Positions 18,801-30,482 of a stretch of 64,000 nt of DNA are shown piece by piece (positions within the stretch are counted from its first letter, which is position 1; each line of letters starts with the position of its first letter). Made by a program: the position numbers and the translations under genes. A model generated the notes under the pieces. The model made no database searches, was not told the origin of the DNA, and saw nothing but the letters and a program-made list of their open reading frames with translations. Source of the stretch: Bugulina stolonifera (lineage: Eukaryota; Bryozoa; Gymnolaemata; Cheilostomatida; Bugulidae); assembly GCA_935421135.1 (NCBI GenBank), contig OW285187.1, positions 6,510,001-6,574,000 on the forward strand. Reading direction: 5' to 3'.

Positions 18801-21800
18801 TGGCACAAAAGTATTGGGATGTTGCCTGGTGTTATGCCCACTTTGATAATTATGATCAAAGGGAGGCTCAATGCCTTCCGAGAGGCACTTGAAAAAAAAA
18901 GATTCATTCTGGCACTCTTATTACATAATTACACCAAACCAACAGAATATTATCATTGATAGCTGAGAGATTAGAGTAAAGTAAGAGTCAAGCATCATGC
19001 TTTGTAGGAGAGTAGAATTAAAAGTCAATTCCCAGCTTTCACACAATACAAAAGCACAAGTAAATTAAAAGTAATGAAAAGCTGTTGCTCGAGTTAACTT
19101 GAGTCCGAGTGCCCATGTCTGCTATGTAGTACGGTACAATTACCTGGTAGGCCTACAGGTGATGAAGAATGCACAGACACTATGTAGTACAGTACAATTA
19201 CCTGGTAAGCCTACAAGTGATGAAGAATGCACAAACACTATGTAGTACAGTACAATTACCTGGTAAGCCTACAAGTGATGAAGAATGCACAAACACTATG
19301 TAGTACGGTACAATTACCTGGTAGGCCTACAGGTGATGAAGAATGCAAAGACACTATGTAGTACAGTACAATTACCTGGTAGGCCTACAGGTGATGAATA
19401 ATGCACAGACACTATGTAGTAGAGTACAATTACCTGGTAGGCCTACAGGTGATGAAGAATGCACAAACACTATGTAGTACGGTACAATTACCTGGTAGGC
19501 CTACAGGTGATGAAGAATGCAAAGACACTATGTAGTACAGTACAATTACCTGGTAGGCCTACAGGTGATGAAGAATGCACAGACACTATGTAGTACAGTA
19601 CAATTACCTGGTAAGCCTACAAGTGATGAAGAATGCACAAACACTATGTAGTACAGTACAATTACCTGGTAAGCCTACAAGTGATGAAGAATGCACAAAC
19701 ACTATGTAGTACGGTACAATTACCTGGTAGGCCTACAGGTGATGAAGAATGCAAAGACACTATGTAGTACAGTACAATTACCTGGTAGGCCTACAGGTGA
19801 TGAATAATGCACAGACACTATGTAGTAGAGTACAATTACCTGGTAGGCCTACAGGTGATGAAGAATGCACAAACACTATGTAGTACAGTACAATTACCTG
19901 GTAGGCCTACAGGTGATGAAGAATGCACAGATACTATGTAGTACAGTACAATTACCTGGTAGGCCTACAGGTGATGAAGAATGCACAGATACTATGTAGT
20001 ACAGTACAATTACCTGGTAGGCCTACAGGTGATGAAGAATGCACAGATACTATGTAGTACAGTACAATTACCTGGTAGGCCTACAGGTGATGAAGAATGC
20101 ACAGATACTATGTAGTACGGTACAATTACCTGGTAGGCCTACAGGTGATGAAGAATGCACAAACACTATGTAGTACAGTACAATTACCTGGTAGGCCTAC
20201 AGGTGATGAATAATGCACAGACACTATGTAGTAGAGTACAATTACCTGGTAGGCCTACAGGTGATGAAGAATGCACAAACACTATGTAGTACAGTACAAT
20301 TACCTGGTAGGCCTACAGGTGATGAAGAATGCACAGATACTATGTAGTACGGTACAATTACCTGGTAGGCCTACAGGTGATGAAGAATGCACAGATATTA
20401 TGTAGTACAGTACAATTACCTGGTAGGCCTACAGGTGATGAAGAATGCACAGATATTATGTAGTACAGTACAATTACCTGGTAGGCCTACAGGTGATGAA
20501 GAATGCACAGATACTATGTAGTACGGTACAATTACCTGGTAGGCCTACAGGTGATGAAGAATGCACAGATACTATGTAGTACAGTACAATTACCTGGTAG
20601 GCCTACAGGTGATGAAGAATGCACAGATACTATGTAGTACAGGTAGAATCCACAAAGATACTGATTGTAGCTCTTTGAAACGTGCTCAATATGCCCATCA
20701 CTCAGTAGTTTCTACAACACACACATGTATATGTAAATACTGACACATAAAAATCTGCAGACATTTACATACAAACTCAAGTCAAGACTTTGTGATACAT
20801 GATAGTTATGATGCATATGGTGTACAGACCTGAAGCACATGCAACGCCTCTGTGTTGTTACGTACATAACGACAGTTGTTCCTCACCCAGGTTAGCGCTT
20901 CATAGGATATAAATGTACCAGAAGGTAGGGATTTAGAATCCAAAAATGGAAATCCTTTGCTGAAATAACATACGTAATTGTATATACACAAGTCTCAGTT
21001 GTTAAACTAATAACAGAGCTAATGCTAATTGCAAAACACATACATAATGGTATTGGTGACTAGGATTCTGAACTGTAACCAACACAGAGCACACATGTAA
21101 TAGGAGCTGATACCTTGGGTCTTTCATCTTGTCAACTAAGCTTCCATCCACCCTGCTCAAGTCAAACACCTGCTCCTCCGTAGAACTGCTAGTTTTAACT
21201 CCTTCGTCTTGCATATGAGTCTTTGTCATTTTATTCCCCGAACGCTATAAAAATAAAAGACTACCAGTTAATAACCAATGCATATCCTTGGCAACATTGA
21301 AACAACAAACTATACACAGAATGAGTATACAATATTACAAAGAATTAACTGTACTTTATTCTACATTGTAGTACACGATGTCAGTATATGTGTAGAGGAT
21401 GTGCACGATATAGTCACCTGATGGACCTTTCGGCTGAAGCAGTTGATGAGTTCGAGGAAACGGATGAAGTTCTCATTATACTTGGCATATTCCTTTTCTG
21501 CTACATGAGTGAATATATCACATGCTGGAGTGCTACAGAGAATCAAGGATAAACTGAGTGTAGTGTAGATATCCAATTACTTACACTAAGGATGACATAG
21601 ACTGCCTTTGTTTGAGATCAATTCATAGCAGATGACATCATCTGCTCCTGCACTGGCAGATATTTTTGAATAGCTCTAACTAAGTACTACCCAACAAGCT
21701 ATTCGGCTTTTTGATTGGCTTTGGTCAATTTTGGAAATTCTCCCTCTTTAAAACATGTATGATAACAATGTGTATATTATAATACATGTATATGGTAATA

Positions 21801-24800
21801 AGGTCTATTTTCTTTTAAATTGGCAAGTATATATGACAATAAGGTTAGATTAAACAGATACCTGCCAGTTTGAGTCTTTGCATCTCGAATGGCCTTGACC
21901 TTAGCATTGTTGTTAGTTGGCAGGAGACAGAACCTGCTACACCAGTATTTCATCCCCTCATGCTGTAAGTTTATGCACATAATATGTACGGCCATCATTG
22001 CTCAAGAATGGAATATTTGTACTTATTCAGTATGCATACATGTACATGTATATAACATATCGTCTCAAGCTTAGTGCTGTATCAGTATACATGTATAACA
22101 TACCGTCTCAAGTAAATCCTCGTTCCCATCATTCTTAAAGCCTCTGTTGATAACATAATTGTCTAGAATGTTCCACTTGTATGTCTCGAGCTGTTCAGTA
22201 GCGAACTTGGTGACGGAGGAATAGTACCCACTGGAGTCAGGACACATGAACTGGTATCTGTACTGTGCTATCTCCCTCACCTTCCTCACCTTCTTAGGTC
22301 TATGAATTCTCACTGTTATACTGTCATCTAGCAGATCCAGCTGGTGGAATATATTCCCTACACTTAGTCTATAGCTCTCCTACAAACACAGTGTATACCT
22401 GGATAAAAGTCACCAGAATCAAAAATGGAAGATATACAATGTATATACCTACAATATAGTCTTCACTGAGATACCTCAAGTATCTCCTACAAACACATGG
22501 TATACCTACAATGTAGTCTTCACTGAGCAACCTCAAGTCTCTTCCACAATAATGTCTCCCCAGAGCTTGGCCAGCAGGCAAAACAGAGCATAATACATGA
22601 ATGTGAAAATGCTTATAACACAGATGCCACCAATTAGTGAACTACCTTGTTAGACTTTTTATTTTGAAGTCTTTTGAGTGTACTACGGCCTGCTAGGGGT
22701 CCAATGTTACTTTCAGATGACTGTTTGTGCGACTCCTTTGGCTGAATCAGTTGAAATCCAAGTGCTAACCGAATACTTGCCAACTCCTTGAAGAACTGTG
22801 CATAGTTCATTGGGCTAAAATAATAACACTAGTCAAATAGCTGGAGTAAAAGATCTGATCACAACTTGTGTTCCTTATAGTAAAGATGAGATTGTCTTGA
22901 TATACACTGTCACCTTACAACCAACAGCTAACGATAGTTTTAGACTGCATGTGATACTTGTAGAAAGGAATATGACAGTAATTAACATATCTACATAGAG
23001 TTATATTAATGTAATACTCTGTATACAAGTTCCAGAACATTGCACAAATAAGAAGCACATGTTCGAGTATCAAGCAGAGACGTAGGACGTAGGGAAACTA
23101 ACGATTCAAAGAGAGGGTCTAGAGAGTAGACAATATCCTGATAGTCTTTAGAAAGAGTTTGATCTGATGGGTAGTAGTCTGTGCTTATAGGGAGCAGGGC
23201 GGGGGTAGTTAAGGAACGCCAGTCTACACCCGTCTTAGTCATGGGAGAAAATTCTGTATTTTCTGATTCAAAGGCTTGGATGGTCTCTATAAGTTCAGTC
23301 TTGGCAAACGCTAAAATAAGACATAATGTCACTAACAGGATAGCAAATCTGTACAAACGAATGCATCAAGTAAAACACAGTAATGGCCCAAGTGATACCA
23401 GGAGTAAACATTAACACAATAAAAGTATCATAATACATATATGACTGCCATGCAACCAAGGCAACAGTAAGATTGCTATACATGTAACTCACATTCTACT
23501 ACAGCAGAACCAAATTTAGAACCCTGTGGGCTGACTGTCATTCCGTCCTCAAAGCTGTTGGAGTATTCGTTACGTATGGCCTCATCATAGCTCAGTACAC
23601 TTTGGCTCTTCTTTATCTTGTTCTCTGATGACACTCTCTTTGCCAGCTAGAAAGGTCATGAACACACATTGCAGATACACAACTAGCCAGTTATAATACA
23701 TCAATAATAGTACACCAAGGAAAAAAAATGTTACTCTGTAAATAGCAACATGATTAACATAGAGTTATCAAGTCAAGTACAAGCTGTGGGGCGAGTGTAG
23801 CAACTCGGTGTACAATGTCTCGTGTCATGAACAGATGGAGTAGTAAACAAAAACTATACAAGTGATTACCCTCAATGGAGAATTGCCAAAGCTGAGTAGT
23901 TTGTGTGAACTGACAGGTAGTCGAGGGTCATCAACGTATATATGGTGAGGTTGTATTTCCACACCATTCTTATCTAAAAATGAGAAAATATGTGTAAATA
24001 CTGCACATTGTAAATTCAATCCTGATGCATGTATGCCAAACCTACCTGCATAACAGACATAAATACATATGCATAAACAGTGTAGTTATAGCATACACAT
24101 AATGGCTCAGTATATGAGTAAGGAATTTAGTACTTTCAAATAGCAAAAGGACAGAACCACTAGAAAGAATACTGATATAATGCTGGTACATGGTAGTGTG
24201 TAGCATGTGACAGTAACTTACACAGTCATGTAGATATACTCACCAATAGGAAAAGCATGTACCCATCTCCTTCTATTGGCTGACACTGGCTTGCTGACAG
24301 AGTTAGGATTAAAAGGGTCAACAGCCTTGTGATGTTGACTGGTAGTGGACAGGGTCATGGTACTGTCCAGTCTTTCAATACTACCCGAGTAAGAGTGGTC
24401 ATCTTCATCTGCCTTGGAGCTGTCGTTACTGAATACAACTACAACATGCCAATGTAGAAGTATAAGTACATCTGCTGCTTGTCATATATAATAAAGTTTT
24501 GACAAATAGAAAGACTGGATGCATCAAAATAGAATGACGTACCTCTGTCAGGCATATTATCAGATGCAGCGGACGCGGCAGCAGACATCTGTCTCCTCAT
24601 GTCACCGTTTACAGAAGACTCTGCTGTATCGTCTGTCAGGATTCGGCTGGATGATGAATACCTGTTGTGTTTCCTCCAGGGAGGTGGATTACGACCCCTG
24701 CATGTAATACAACGCAATGGAGCACAAATACTTTACTTGAAAACCTATGTGTTAAATGTTGCACCTCAAACCCAACCAAATAACACCAGTTTGCTACAAA

Positions 24801-27800
24801 CATTAATTCATTGTTAATGAAAAATACAACATTCACCTCAGAAAATATATTACATCAAATGTATATTGCTTGCATTAACGAACCTCCGAGCAGAAGACTT
24901 GAAGATGTTACTATCGTATGCATCGTAGTCTATTTCTTCATTGTTCTCGTCAGTTTCCGAAATTTTCCCAAAGTTTTTCAGACAATTTGCAGATTGCAGC
25001 CGAAGTTCTTGTTTGGTCTAAAACATTCCAAAGTAAGTTCAAACATACAACATTATACATTTATATAGAAAAATAAAAAAACAGACACCGATTATTCAAC
25101 TATTTGAATTTAATATGCATACCTTTTTAGATGCTAGTTTAATTCTGGGTACAAACTGAGCGGTAGAGGTCACTCTCATCTGACTCTGTGACGTGTAGAA
25201 ACTGTGGTTGATCCAACTGTTTGGTATCTTAGATACTTCGGTCCTACCACTGCTGTCCCTCACCTGTACATGTAATATATGTGGGTTGAGTATGTAAACA
25301 GCTCTACCTCAAGGTAAACTATGCTACCACAACAATGTTACTTTTTTCTGTTAATAGACGGCGGACCAAAGCACACGCATCGCTGGAACTTGGATGAACA
25401 TTTGGAAGGTGAGGTAACCACTTGAGCAATGAGCAATGATGTCTACCTTAAATAGAGGTACTGTGTGAAGTGGCTGCTCCCCCATGCAGATGAGGTCAGC
25501 GGCTGAACCAGTATCAATGGTCCTGTGTTTAGTGACGTTCATTAGGTCCCTGTCCACCTCAAACACACCAGGTCCAGGTGTGATGACCACAGCTACCTTA
25601 CCTAGCCGATCAAAGTTACGGTCCAGGAAATACTTCTCAAACACTACAAAGTCAACGACAGCCAATGAAGGTTGACAAACTAAGATTATATGATATAGAT
25701 GTAGAAGCAGCGCTGTAATATCCATGTACCTGTACAATACTTGATATTCATTCTCTGTTAAACAGCAAACAATGGGAAGAAATTGTACACATAAAAATGC
25801 TTCATGACCAGAATTAATCATAAACAATGACAATAGTCCTCAAAGTTTTTGCTATAATCTATGGCTATAGCTAGAGATAAGTCAAACAACATGCTATCAT
25901 TACTCCCACTGCTGTTTGTACTGTACTAGTGTTACTAATAGACACGGTGTCAGCAGGTATATTTGCACTTACAGTTGAGAGACATATTGAGAACCTCCAG
26001 ATAATTTCCTTGGGCAGCAGAAGAGTTGTATGCCCTTGGTATAGAAGGGTACTCCTTTCGCTCCTCGATCCTCAGCACCTTTTGTTCATAGTTAATAAAT
26101 AACTGCTTCATCTTCATTAGTACCTTCCTCCAGTCATCATACCTTTCATTCTTGATAACCACCCTGTGAGGAGGTGTGTAGCATATATACATATATGTAT
26201 GCAATAGGTATTAGAGCATAGAATATGAAACACATACATGTGCATTATGCCCAGTGCAGCATAAGGGCTAACTGTTTATTAAATCGAGCATTAGCTGAGG
26301 CTACATAATAACAGCAATTAACAGATTCAACATTCTTTAATTATATGATGAAATGCCTTAAGTCTGAAGTTGGGTAGTACATGTTTAATTAGAAAATATT
26401 ATAAAAACAAACATTATGCATAAACACAAATCTTCTGTATGTGCCTCACGTACTATAGAAATATAAGGTGGTATGCTCCCCGTAGAGCACAACTCTATTC
26501 TACTTCTGGTTCACTATTTTTTCTTTCAGTTTATGACAGTTCCAGTGGTGGGTTAAACCACTTGGACCGTAGGACAAAAGCACTACCTGATAACAAAAGA
26601 GCTTAACCCATTTAGAGAAGCTCAAATGTTATCATGGTCAATCTGAGAAGGACCATTTTTGCTGGAACTAAAAAATTCACTGCCAGCCCAACTAAAATTT
26701 TTTTGTAACCAAACGAGTGTGTATAACCATCAATTTATGTAAAAGTCTGATTAGATCAGCACCTATTTTAACAAACATTGTAAGATGTCAACAAACTCCA
26801 TGTTGATAGTGGTTCTATAGAAGTCAATATTCAAAATTTCTATTTGAAATAACGAATAAAATGCAAAAACAAGATAGCTTTTAATTAGTAACGTGGAAAT
26901 ATGTCACAGCCATTGAATAGCTACCCACCCAAAAATTCCACAAAGATTTTCATTGTTTAACTCTGTGCAACTGAAATAGTCAAAAGATAAGATGACTCCA
27001 GTGTTTTGTGAATACCCATGAGTTCAACAATGGAGAGTGATACTATTATTTATAATTAGTGTAACACATGATAACAACTTTATTTTATGCAACTGATTAA
27101 TCACAATCAGGCCATATTTAGTAGATAAAATCATCCTCATAAAAGTGAACGGGTATATACATTCCCAACACGCGGGCTTTCATGGGCCACATGAATTTAA
27201 AGCAGGGCAACTTGTTGGACACATTACAGTTCTACACACCAACACAATATAGGCTCTTGTACTATGTAATGGTATTCCTCTACACTTGCATGTATGTATA
27301 TGTACCTAAGCAATGAGAGCATGAAACCAGAGTACCGAGGAAAAATATAGGTGCAAGTGGATTACCTGTAGAAATCCTCATAGAAACCATCTCCGTTTGT
27401 CTGTATCGACTCTTTCATAAAATCTGGGAATTCCTCTGAAAAAAACAATGAGACTACTATTATATTGGAGGCATAGCCATACATCTTCATGTGATTTAGG
27501 AAACACAGTGGCATCTGTATTCAAACATATTTCATTAGCATTGGTGTCTTACCTAGACTGTTGGCCTGGTAGAATGTTCTGGAGAACATGACAATAGTAA
27601 TCTCATGATCACACTCCGCATTCTACAGAATAAATTCTACTAATAGATTTGGAATTATCTGCCCACATTCAACATACAAGTGAGAATATTGTATCATTTC
27701 CCAGAAACTATAAACCAAAACAATGAGCCAGGACCTGCACTAGTTCACCATTAAAAACATGCCAGGCACCTCTAATACACACTCAAAGGCCATAACTGTT

Positions 27801-30482
27801 AGTATATGTATTTTGAATTATAGTAAAGTATGTGACAATGTTACGTTACCTTCCACTTATCAAAGAGGTCAGTTAGGAATCCGCTGACTGCCTTTTCAAA
27901 GTACAAATCTCCATAGCTGTCGTATTCCCACATCTCCACACTCATTTGAAGAAATATGTGTAGCACAGAAGATGATGAACGGAAACAGATCTGTCAAAAC
28001 ACCAGTCTAGTCAGAGGTACACAAGAGAGTATATGCACATGTACATGTAGCTGCAGGCTTAGCATGATATAGAAAAAAATGGTTGAGTTGCGGAATGTAG
28101 GGTTTCAAAGCTATACAGTCACGAGAGAATGAAAACATTCATCATACCCTTGTACTGTCCGAAATGTAGCCACAGGCCAAAGCATCTCCCTTCAGCCATA
28201 TCTCTGAAACAGTGATCTGCATGACGATATCAATAAAGGTGACACGCTTATCTATATACACACATTTCTTCTCCTAAAACATAAAATGTTACATTTAGTG
28301 TCTTCCCAACCTAATTTTTCAGGCACAGACCAACTTGCTCAAGAATTTTCTGGCCCACTTTCATAAGAGGGACGCAAACACACCTGCCTGTGTTAAAAGC
28401 AACATGCTTATTTTCTTGCGAGAAACCTGGGTTTGCCGATGAGCTAGGGATAGTTTCCTTCGACCAAGTAAAATTCTAGAAAAATAGTCCTTTTGGCCAA
28501 GGCTGAGCGGCCATCTTGGAGTTTTAACTTGCAACCCAATCAGCCAAGAGGTTGCGAACACGTATAACAAACCCAAGTTCAAAATAAAAAAGTGGATGTA
28601 TTGCTCAAAAAACCATTTCTTGAAACTAAAAGTACAGCAGAAATAATGTGTGCCTTGAATAGATAACACACAGTGCGTCATAAAAATAATTTCAAATAGT
28701 CATTGTGCAGTGAGGGCACGTACCAGATGCTTCTTTAGCCTCCACATGTCACTTCTACTGAGGTAGGTATCCTTGCAGGTTAACACTACCAGATCCACAG
28801 GCTATAAAATAAAATTTTACACAATTATCTGCAGCATAATTCATAATCTAACTAATATTTAATATGCTAAGTTCTAATGGTTTATATTACCAATTGAATT
28901 CCCAAGCATAATCTCTAAATGCTACCAAAAAAACTAATAAATATTTTTAATCTGAACTCTTTAAAAGCTGTCAATTAATGCAAAAATCTGAATTTGAAGT
29001 CGACTAACAAGATATCCTCTCCCATTTGTGGAGAAGCGCAGTTATTAACACTCACCTCTGGTGTGACTTTCTTCAGATATACTTGATTGAATGTTTTAAA
29101 ATTAAAGTGCCTGTTATTACAGATGGTGTCCACAATGCTAACACTGTCTGTGCCTGAAAGCAAACAACATGGATGCCGCATACTTCATACTATACTGGAG
29201 CTGAATGTCAGTTTGGCAGATTAGCCTTAGAAAGACAAAGTTATGGTGGCGACTAGCATACAAGGGTTACCCATCATAGTGAATCCATAATTACACATAA
29301 ATATGAACTCTAAAAATTGGACATGTGAACATTGATCCTTCTAGAGAGTAAACAATCAAAAATAACCTTGTAATTACTGTAGTGCAATATACATTATAGG
29401 TTACCAGTGAAATTAACAGCATGCATACTTTGGATTCACAATAAAAATGCTGGTTTTTGGAACATATAGCCATTAGAAAGGCATGCTGTAACTACAATCC
29501 AAATGCTAATAGACATAGACATGCACACACTTAGTATCATGATTAGCCTACCTTTAATCATTTCATCACTAACTGTTATCTTCAGCAGGACATGGCTACA
29601 AGTCAAAAAATGAATTTTGACGATATTGACATGCAAAACAAAAGATTAGACAAAGATTAAAACTATATATTCCAGTAATCTAGTTCAAATCTGTTCTGCG
29701 CTACATTATGAAATAAGCTTAATAAAGGATTCCAGCTAAAAATTAATAAAGAAAACAACCTGCTAGACTTGTCATTCGCATCTTTGTATATCTCCACTAT
29801 ATCTCCAGTGCGCAGTTCAGAACCGCTCTGTTGACTGACCATGATGTCATTCTCTGCAACAAATACATGTATGTATATAACCACATAACATAGTTTCACC
29901 AGATCATAGCAATGTGACTGCATAATTTACATAATAAAGACTTAAAAATACAGTACATACTATACATTAGATCCTCTCCACTTTCCACACATTTTATGAG
30001 ATAATTCGCACCACTTTAGTAACCTTTTTTATCTACATGTATATGCACTAAGTATTTGGTGTTGACAATCTGCTGTTCTCATGGAAACTAGTACATATAT
30101 CTATTGTACACAAATGAACAAACTAGAAATTTTGAACTGGTAGCTGATGGGCTAAATAGCAAAGCTACGTGGCTAATTGCCAATATGAGAGCACAATACC
30201 TGCCATCACGAATACTAAAGGCAGCGAATCACTGCTCCCAACAACTTGGGCATTTCTGCGATTCTTAACAGTAAAGTTATTACTAAGCCAAGGTGTAGCT
30301 TTTTGATTTCAATGCTTCTCGTTTTTCAAATCAAATTTTAACAATGACTAATGAATATTTTACTCTCTAGTTGGCATCAAGTGTAGAAACTTCTTATTGT
30401 GTTCATAGAACAAATTGGTCTTACCAAGCTGTGTTGACTGATGTACCCTCAACGAAAACAATTTAGGGGTTGACTCCGACAT
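15882..30482 (-). CDS. DEPDC5: DEPDC5 (Iml1), GATOR1 complex subunit
   Basis: Scaffold of GATOR1 (with NPRL2 and NPRL3), the Rag GTPase-activating complex that turns TORC1 off at the lysosome when amino acids are low. Exons: 30425-30482, 30200-30298, 29760-29853, 29552-29595, 29056-29153, 28724-28801, 28148-28273, 27850-27990, 27553-27622, 27366-27435, 25973-26163, 25447-25643, 25123-25263, 24884-25017, 24543-24697, 24244-24438, 23870-23973, 23493-23646, about 23027-23310, about 22646-22828, 22104-22379, 21862-21962, 21418-21532, 21114-21244, 20830-20959, 20594-20711, 17587-17781, 17090-17265, 16765-16958, 16359-16494, 15882-16058. About 1,454 aa (human about 1,600). Family landmarks: [121 protein letters not shown], a DEP domain (about 1080-1162) and [15 protein letters not shown] near the end. 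One junction (22828/23027) is unresolved. Confidence 0.93.
17943..18105 (-). repeat. 58-bp minisatellite, minor block (about 3 units)
   Basis: Three more diverged copies of the 58-bp unit, distal to the source exon. The block ends inside a unit at CTATGTAG, where the hAT-like element is inserted; the unit resumes on the other side of the element at 19130. Confidence 0.92.
18106..19121. mobile_element. hAT-like non-autonomous DNA transposon (1016 bp)
   Basis: Begins CAGACATGTGC and ends GCCCATGTCTG, so the termini are inverted (CAGACATG perfect, then one mismatch). It is flanked by the 8-bp direct repeat CTATGTAG at 18098-18105 and 19122-19129. Removing the element and one copy of the repeat restores a 58-bp minisatellite unit, which proves insertion and the target duplication. 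An 8-bp duplication with CAG-type termini is typical of hAT elements. The inside has no transposase open frame. It holds subterminal repeats of the type AGTAAAGTAAGAGTCAAG (about 18253 and 18973), a poly-T run and a short AT run. Confidence 0.88.
19122..20642 (-). repeat. 58-bp minisatellite, main block (about 26 units)
   Basis: Head-to-tail 58-bp units; on the plus strand each reads ACCTGGTAGGCCTACAGGTG, then GATGAAGAATGCACAGA, then a short stretch ending in GTACAATT. Units differ at a few positions (cggt/cagt/gagt linkers, aag versus agg, gaagaat versus gaataat). On the coding strand a unit is 49 nt of DEPDC5 exon sequence followed by 9 nt of intron (GTAATTGTA), so each complete unit carries CCAG|GTAATT. 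Its right end overlaps the exon itself. It belongs to the same array as 17943-18105, which a transposon has separated from it. Confidence 0.95.
20594..20711 (-). CDS. DEPDC5: DEPDC5 exon ending the DEP domain, source of the minisatellite
   Basis: On the minus strand the acceptor before 20711 opens [11 protein letters not shown], then [10 protein letters not shown], matching human GFYFYKIVT, then [10 protein letters not shown]. The exon must end in phase 1 to join the next exon at 17781 ([12 protein letters not shown]). The only suitable donor is CCAG|GTAATT at 20594/20593. The last 49 nt of this exon (20594-20642) are the same sequence as the body of the 58-bp repeat unit, so the functional donor sits in the first unit of the array. 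Confidence 0.85.
22442..22555 (-). repeat. 57-bp tandem duplication with exon-like segments in a DEPDC5 intron
   Basis: Two units, each with CTTCACTGAG about 57 nt apart (22461 and 22518), followed by CCTCAAGT and by CTACAATRTAG. On the coding strand the better copy reads TGTTTGTAG|GAGATACTTG and ends near ATTGTAG|GTATAT, so it looks like a 38-nt exon. The same TGTTTGTAG|GAGA acceptor context occurs at the true exon start at 22379. Direct joining of the neighbouring exons (22646 to 22379) keeps the frame and matches DEPDC5, so I treat these segments as intronic. Confidence 0.75.
26164..27365 (-). other. DEPDC5 intron, no feature seen
   Basis: A 1.2-kb AT-rich intron between exons 27366-27435 and 25973-26163. 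The flanking exons join in phase across a conserved stretch ([14 protein letters not shown]), so no exon is missing. Confidence 0.7.

Larger units (their letters stand above)
17782..20593 (-). other. DEPDC5 intron holding the array and transposon
   Basis: A 2.8-kb intron between the exons at 20594-20711 and 17587-17781. About 60% is minisatellite and 36% the hAT-like insertion. Near its 3' end (about 17799-17830) a short TGGTGTATAACAAC duplication precedes the acceptor. Confidence 0.85.

Noticed and set aside
19122..20642. CRISPR array
   Set aside because: The repeats are contiguous 58-bp units without spacers, in an animal intron, and match the adjacent coding exon.
23493..23825. Signal-peptide-like start ([18 protein letters not shown]) before a DEPDC5 exon
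   Set aside because: It is intron sequence read in frame; the acceptor at 23311 and homology from [15 protein letters not shown] onward show the true exon start.
24439..24717. Longer open frame overlapping a DEPDC5 exon and reading into introns
   Set aside because: Only 24543-24697 is bounded by splice sites in the right phase; the rest is read-through.
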